Shown: one piece after another, positions 5,595 through 6,141 of the stretch
How positions within the stretch are numbered: the first letter of the stretch is position 1
Layout of the letters: each line of letters starts with the position of its first letter
The notes under the pieces: model-generated
What the model was told of the DNA's origin: nothing
Databases searched by the model: none
What the model saw: the letters and a program-made list of their open reading frames with translations, nothing else
Made by a program: the position numbers and the translations under genes
DNA from: Planctomycetota bacterium
Lineage (GTDB): Bacteria > Planctomycetota > Phycisphaerae > WQYP01
DNA: 6,141 nucleotides
Reading direction: 5' to 3'
Assembly: GCA_021828925.1 (NCBI GenBank)
Contig: JAJZCT010000221.1
Span: 1-6,141, forward strand

Positions 5595-5622
5595 AGTATA
5601 TGATTTTCTTCATCATTGTCAA
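5595..5622 (-). promoter_or_regulatory. Strong sigma70 promoter of the small protein/protease operon
   Basis: On the minus strand, a perfect TTGACA (5622-5617) is followed after 16 nt by TATACT (5600-5595, five of six consensus bases), in a clearly AT-rich stretch unlike the GC-rich surroundings. Transcription would start near 5588, giving a leader of about 45 nt before ATG 5542. This makes the operon start with the 69-aa gene and speaks against small coding frames that cross this segment. Confidence 0.65.
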
Positions 5623-5708
5623 AACCATTATTTTTAACTCCACTGCATTCGGCTGCGTCGAGTTCATTATCGGGCATAAATTTACATTTTCCAGAACCCT
5701 GCCAACAC

Positions 5709-5724
5709 GGCGGCTTCGGCTGCC
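5709..5724. terminator. Small stem-loop after the right-edge gene, possible terminator
   Basis: GGCGGC-TTCG-GCTGCC forms a 6-bp stem (one G-T wobble) with a TTCG tetraloop on the plus strand; on the minus strand the same place has one A-C mismatch. It lies about 50 nt after the stop of the right-edge gene. No T-tract follows, so a terminator role is weak. The surrounding 5623-5774 shows no other supportable feature. Confidence 0.25.
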
Positions 5725-5774
5725 TATGGCACGGGCGGGGAAAGTCGAGCGGATGTGGGTGAATTCTTTTTCGG

Positions 5775-6141
5775 CTACTTCCCTTTCCATGCTGCAAGGA
5801 CCTTTGTCAGAATCTTGAGGACTTGGTCACCCCGGAGGGACACATCCCGCAAAAGGTTGGCTTCTTCCTGCTCCTGCGGCGCTTCTTGGCCGAAATATTG
5901 GTCGGCCTTTTTCTTAATGATTTCCTGTGCCTCTTTTTCTGGCAGGCGTGCGATAAACGGTTGAAGCGCGGAAAGCTCCAGCTCGATTCGCCGGTAAGAA
6001 GCCTCTCGCCTTAGGTGTCTTGCAGATTCGCGCGCGAAATAGGCGGCCGGAACGAGCACCACGGCCACCAATGCAAACCGGAAAATTACCATCTCCCAAT
6101 CAACCTGCGCGGAATGCACCGCAGCGATCAAAAAGTAGATG
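5775..6141 (-). CDS. Membrane protein with charged helical C-terminal tail, partial (last 121 residues)
   Basis: The frame is open to the right edge, so the N-terminus is missing; an in-frame TTG at 6131 lies inside a hydrophobic segment and is unlikely to be the true start. The visible part begins with the end of a membrane helix (IYFLIAAV), a short polar turn (HSAQVDWE), then a second helix (MVIFRFALVAVVLVPAAYFA). This looks like a helical hairpin that returns to the same side. A long charged, probably alpha-helical tail follows: RRIELELSALQPFIARLPEK, then KKKADQYFGQ, a Gln/Glu-rich linker (EAPQEQEEA) and a terminal amphipathic helix (VLKILTKVLAAWKGK). The ELELSALQPFIARLP...YFGQ pattern recalls tails of uncharacterised coiled-coil/two-helix membrane proteins, but I cannot name a family. 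It is read in the same direction as the protease operon but is separated from it by 232 nt and a promoter. Confidence 0.75.
   Translation of the reverse strand, partial: IYFLIAAVHSAQVDWEMVIFRFALVAVVLVPAAYFARESARHLRREASYRRIELELSALQPFIARLPEKEAQEIIKKKADQYFGQEAPQEQEEANLLRDVSLRGDQVLKILTKVLAAWKGK

Noticed and set aside
5566..5797. Small minus-strand frames of 74 and 72 codons between the right-edge gene and the protease operon
   Set aside because: They overlap the strong promoter at 5595-5622, overlap the preceding gene's end and lack good ribosome sites; composition is not convincing.

Overview
The window looks like chromosomal DNA of a free-living bacterium with moderately high GC content. Clear Shine-Dalgarno sites and sigma70-like promoters are visible. 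A GC-rich palindrome with an AT centre at 4175-4195 resembles interspersed palindromes that I associate with Planctomycetota and Verrucomicrobiota. That is only a weak lineage hint, and the sequence does not fix the taxon. No rRNA, tRNA, CRISPR array, transposase or phage structural gene was seen.

Left part (1-1723): a minus-strand gene runs off the left edge and encodes an Nramp-like (SLC11) metal transporter. Its two metal-site motifs are changed: DAGG replaces DPGN and TPW replaces MPH. This points to the Nramp-related branch that includes Mg2+ transporters rather than to classical MntH. A possible promoter at 1223-1252 leaves a leader of about 130 nt, with a small stem-loop over the ribosome binding site. 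The following ~400 bases hold no convincing gene, only ambiguous open frames and a 14-bp tandem repeat.

Middle (1724-3567): two small plus-strand membrane-protein genes form a short operon (104 and 124 aa, unknown function). Next comes a separately promoted, complete aldo/keto reductase with an intact catalytic tetrad. Its promoter overlaps a small inverted repeat that could be an operator.

Right part (3568-6141): everything is on the minus strand. A 96-aa minimal nucleotidyltransferase (MntA-like) has no visible HEPN partner. An intergenic region carries the palindrome and a protein-like 41-codon C-terminal frame with no start. A two-gene unit follows, with a near-consensus promoter (TTGACA-N16-TATACT): a 69-aa basic/proline-rich protein and a ClpP/SppA-fold serine protease of the SDH-type family, 12 nt apart and probably translationally coupled. 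At the right edge lies the C-terminal part of a membrane protein with a charged helical tail.

The most interesting items are the altered-site Nramp transporter with its structured leader and the compact small-protein/SDH-protease operon next to a membrane-anchored helical protein. Neither can be called a new system from this window alone.
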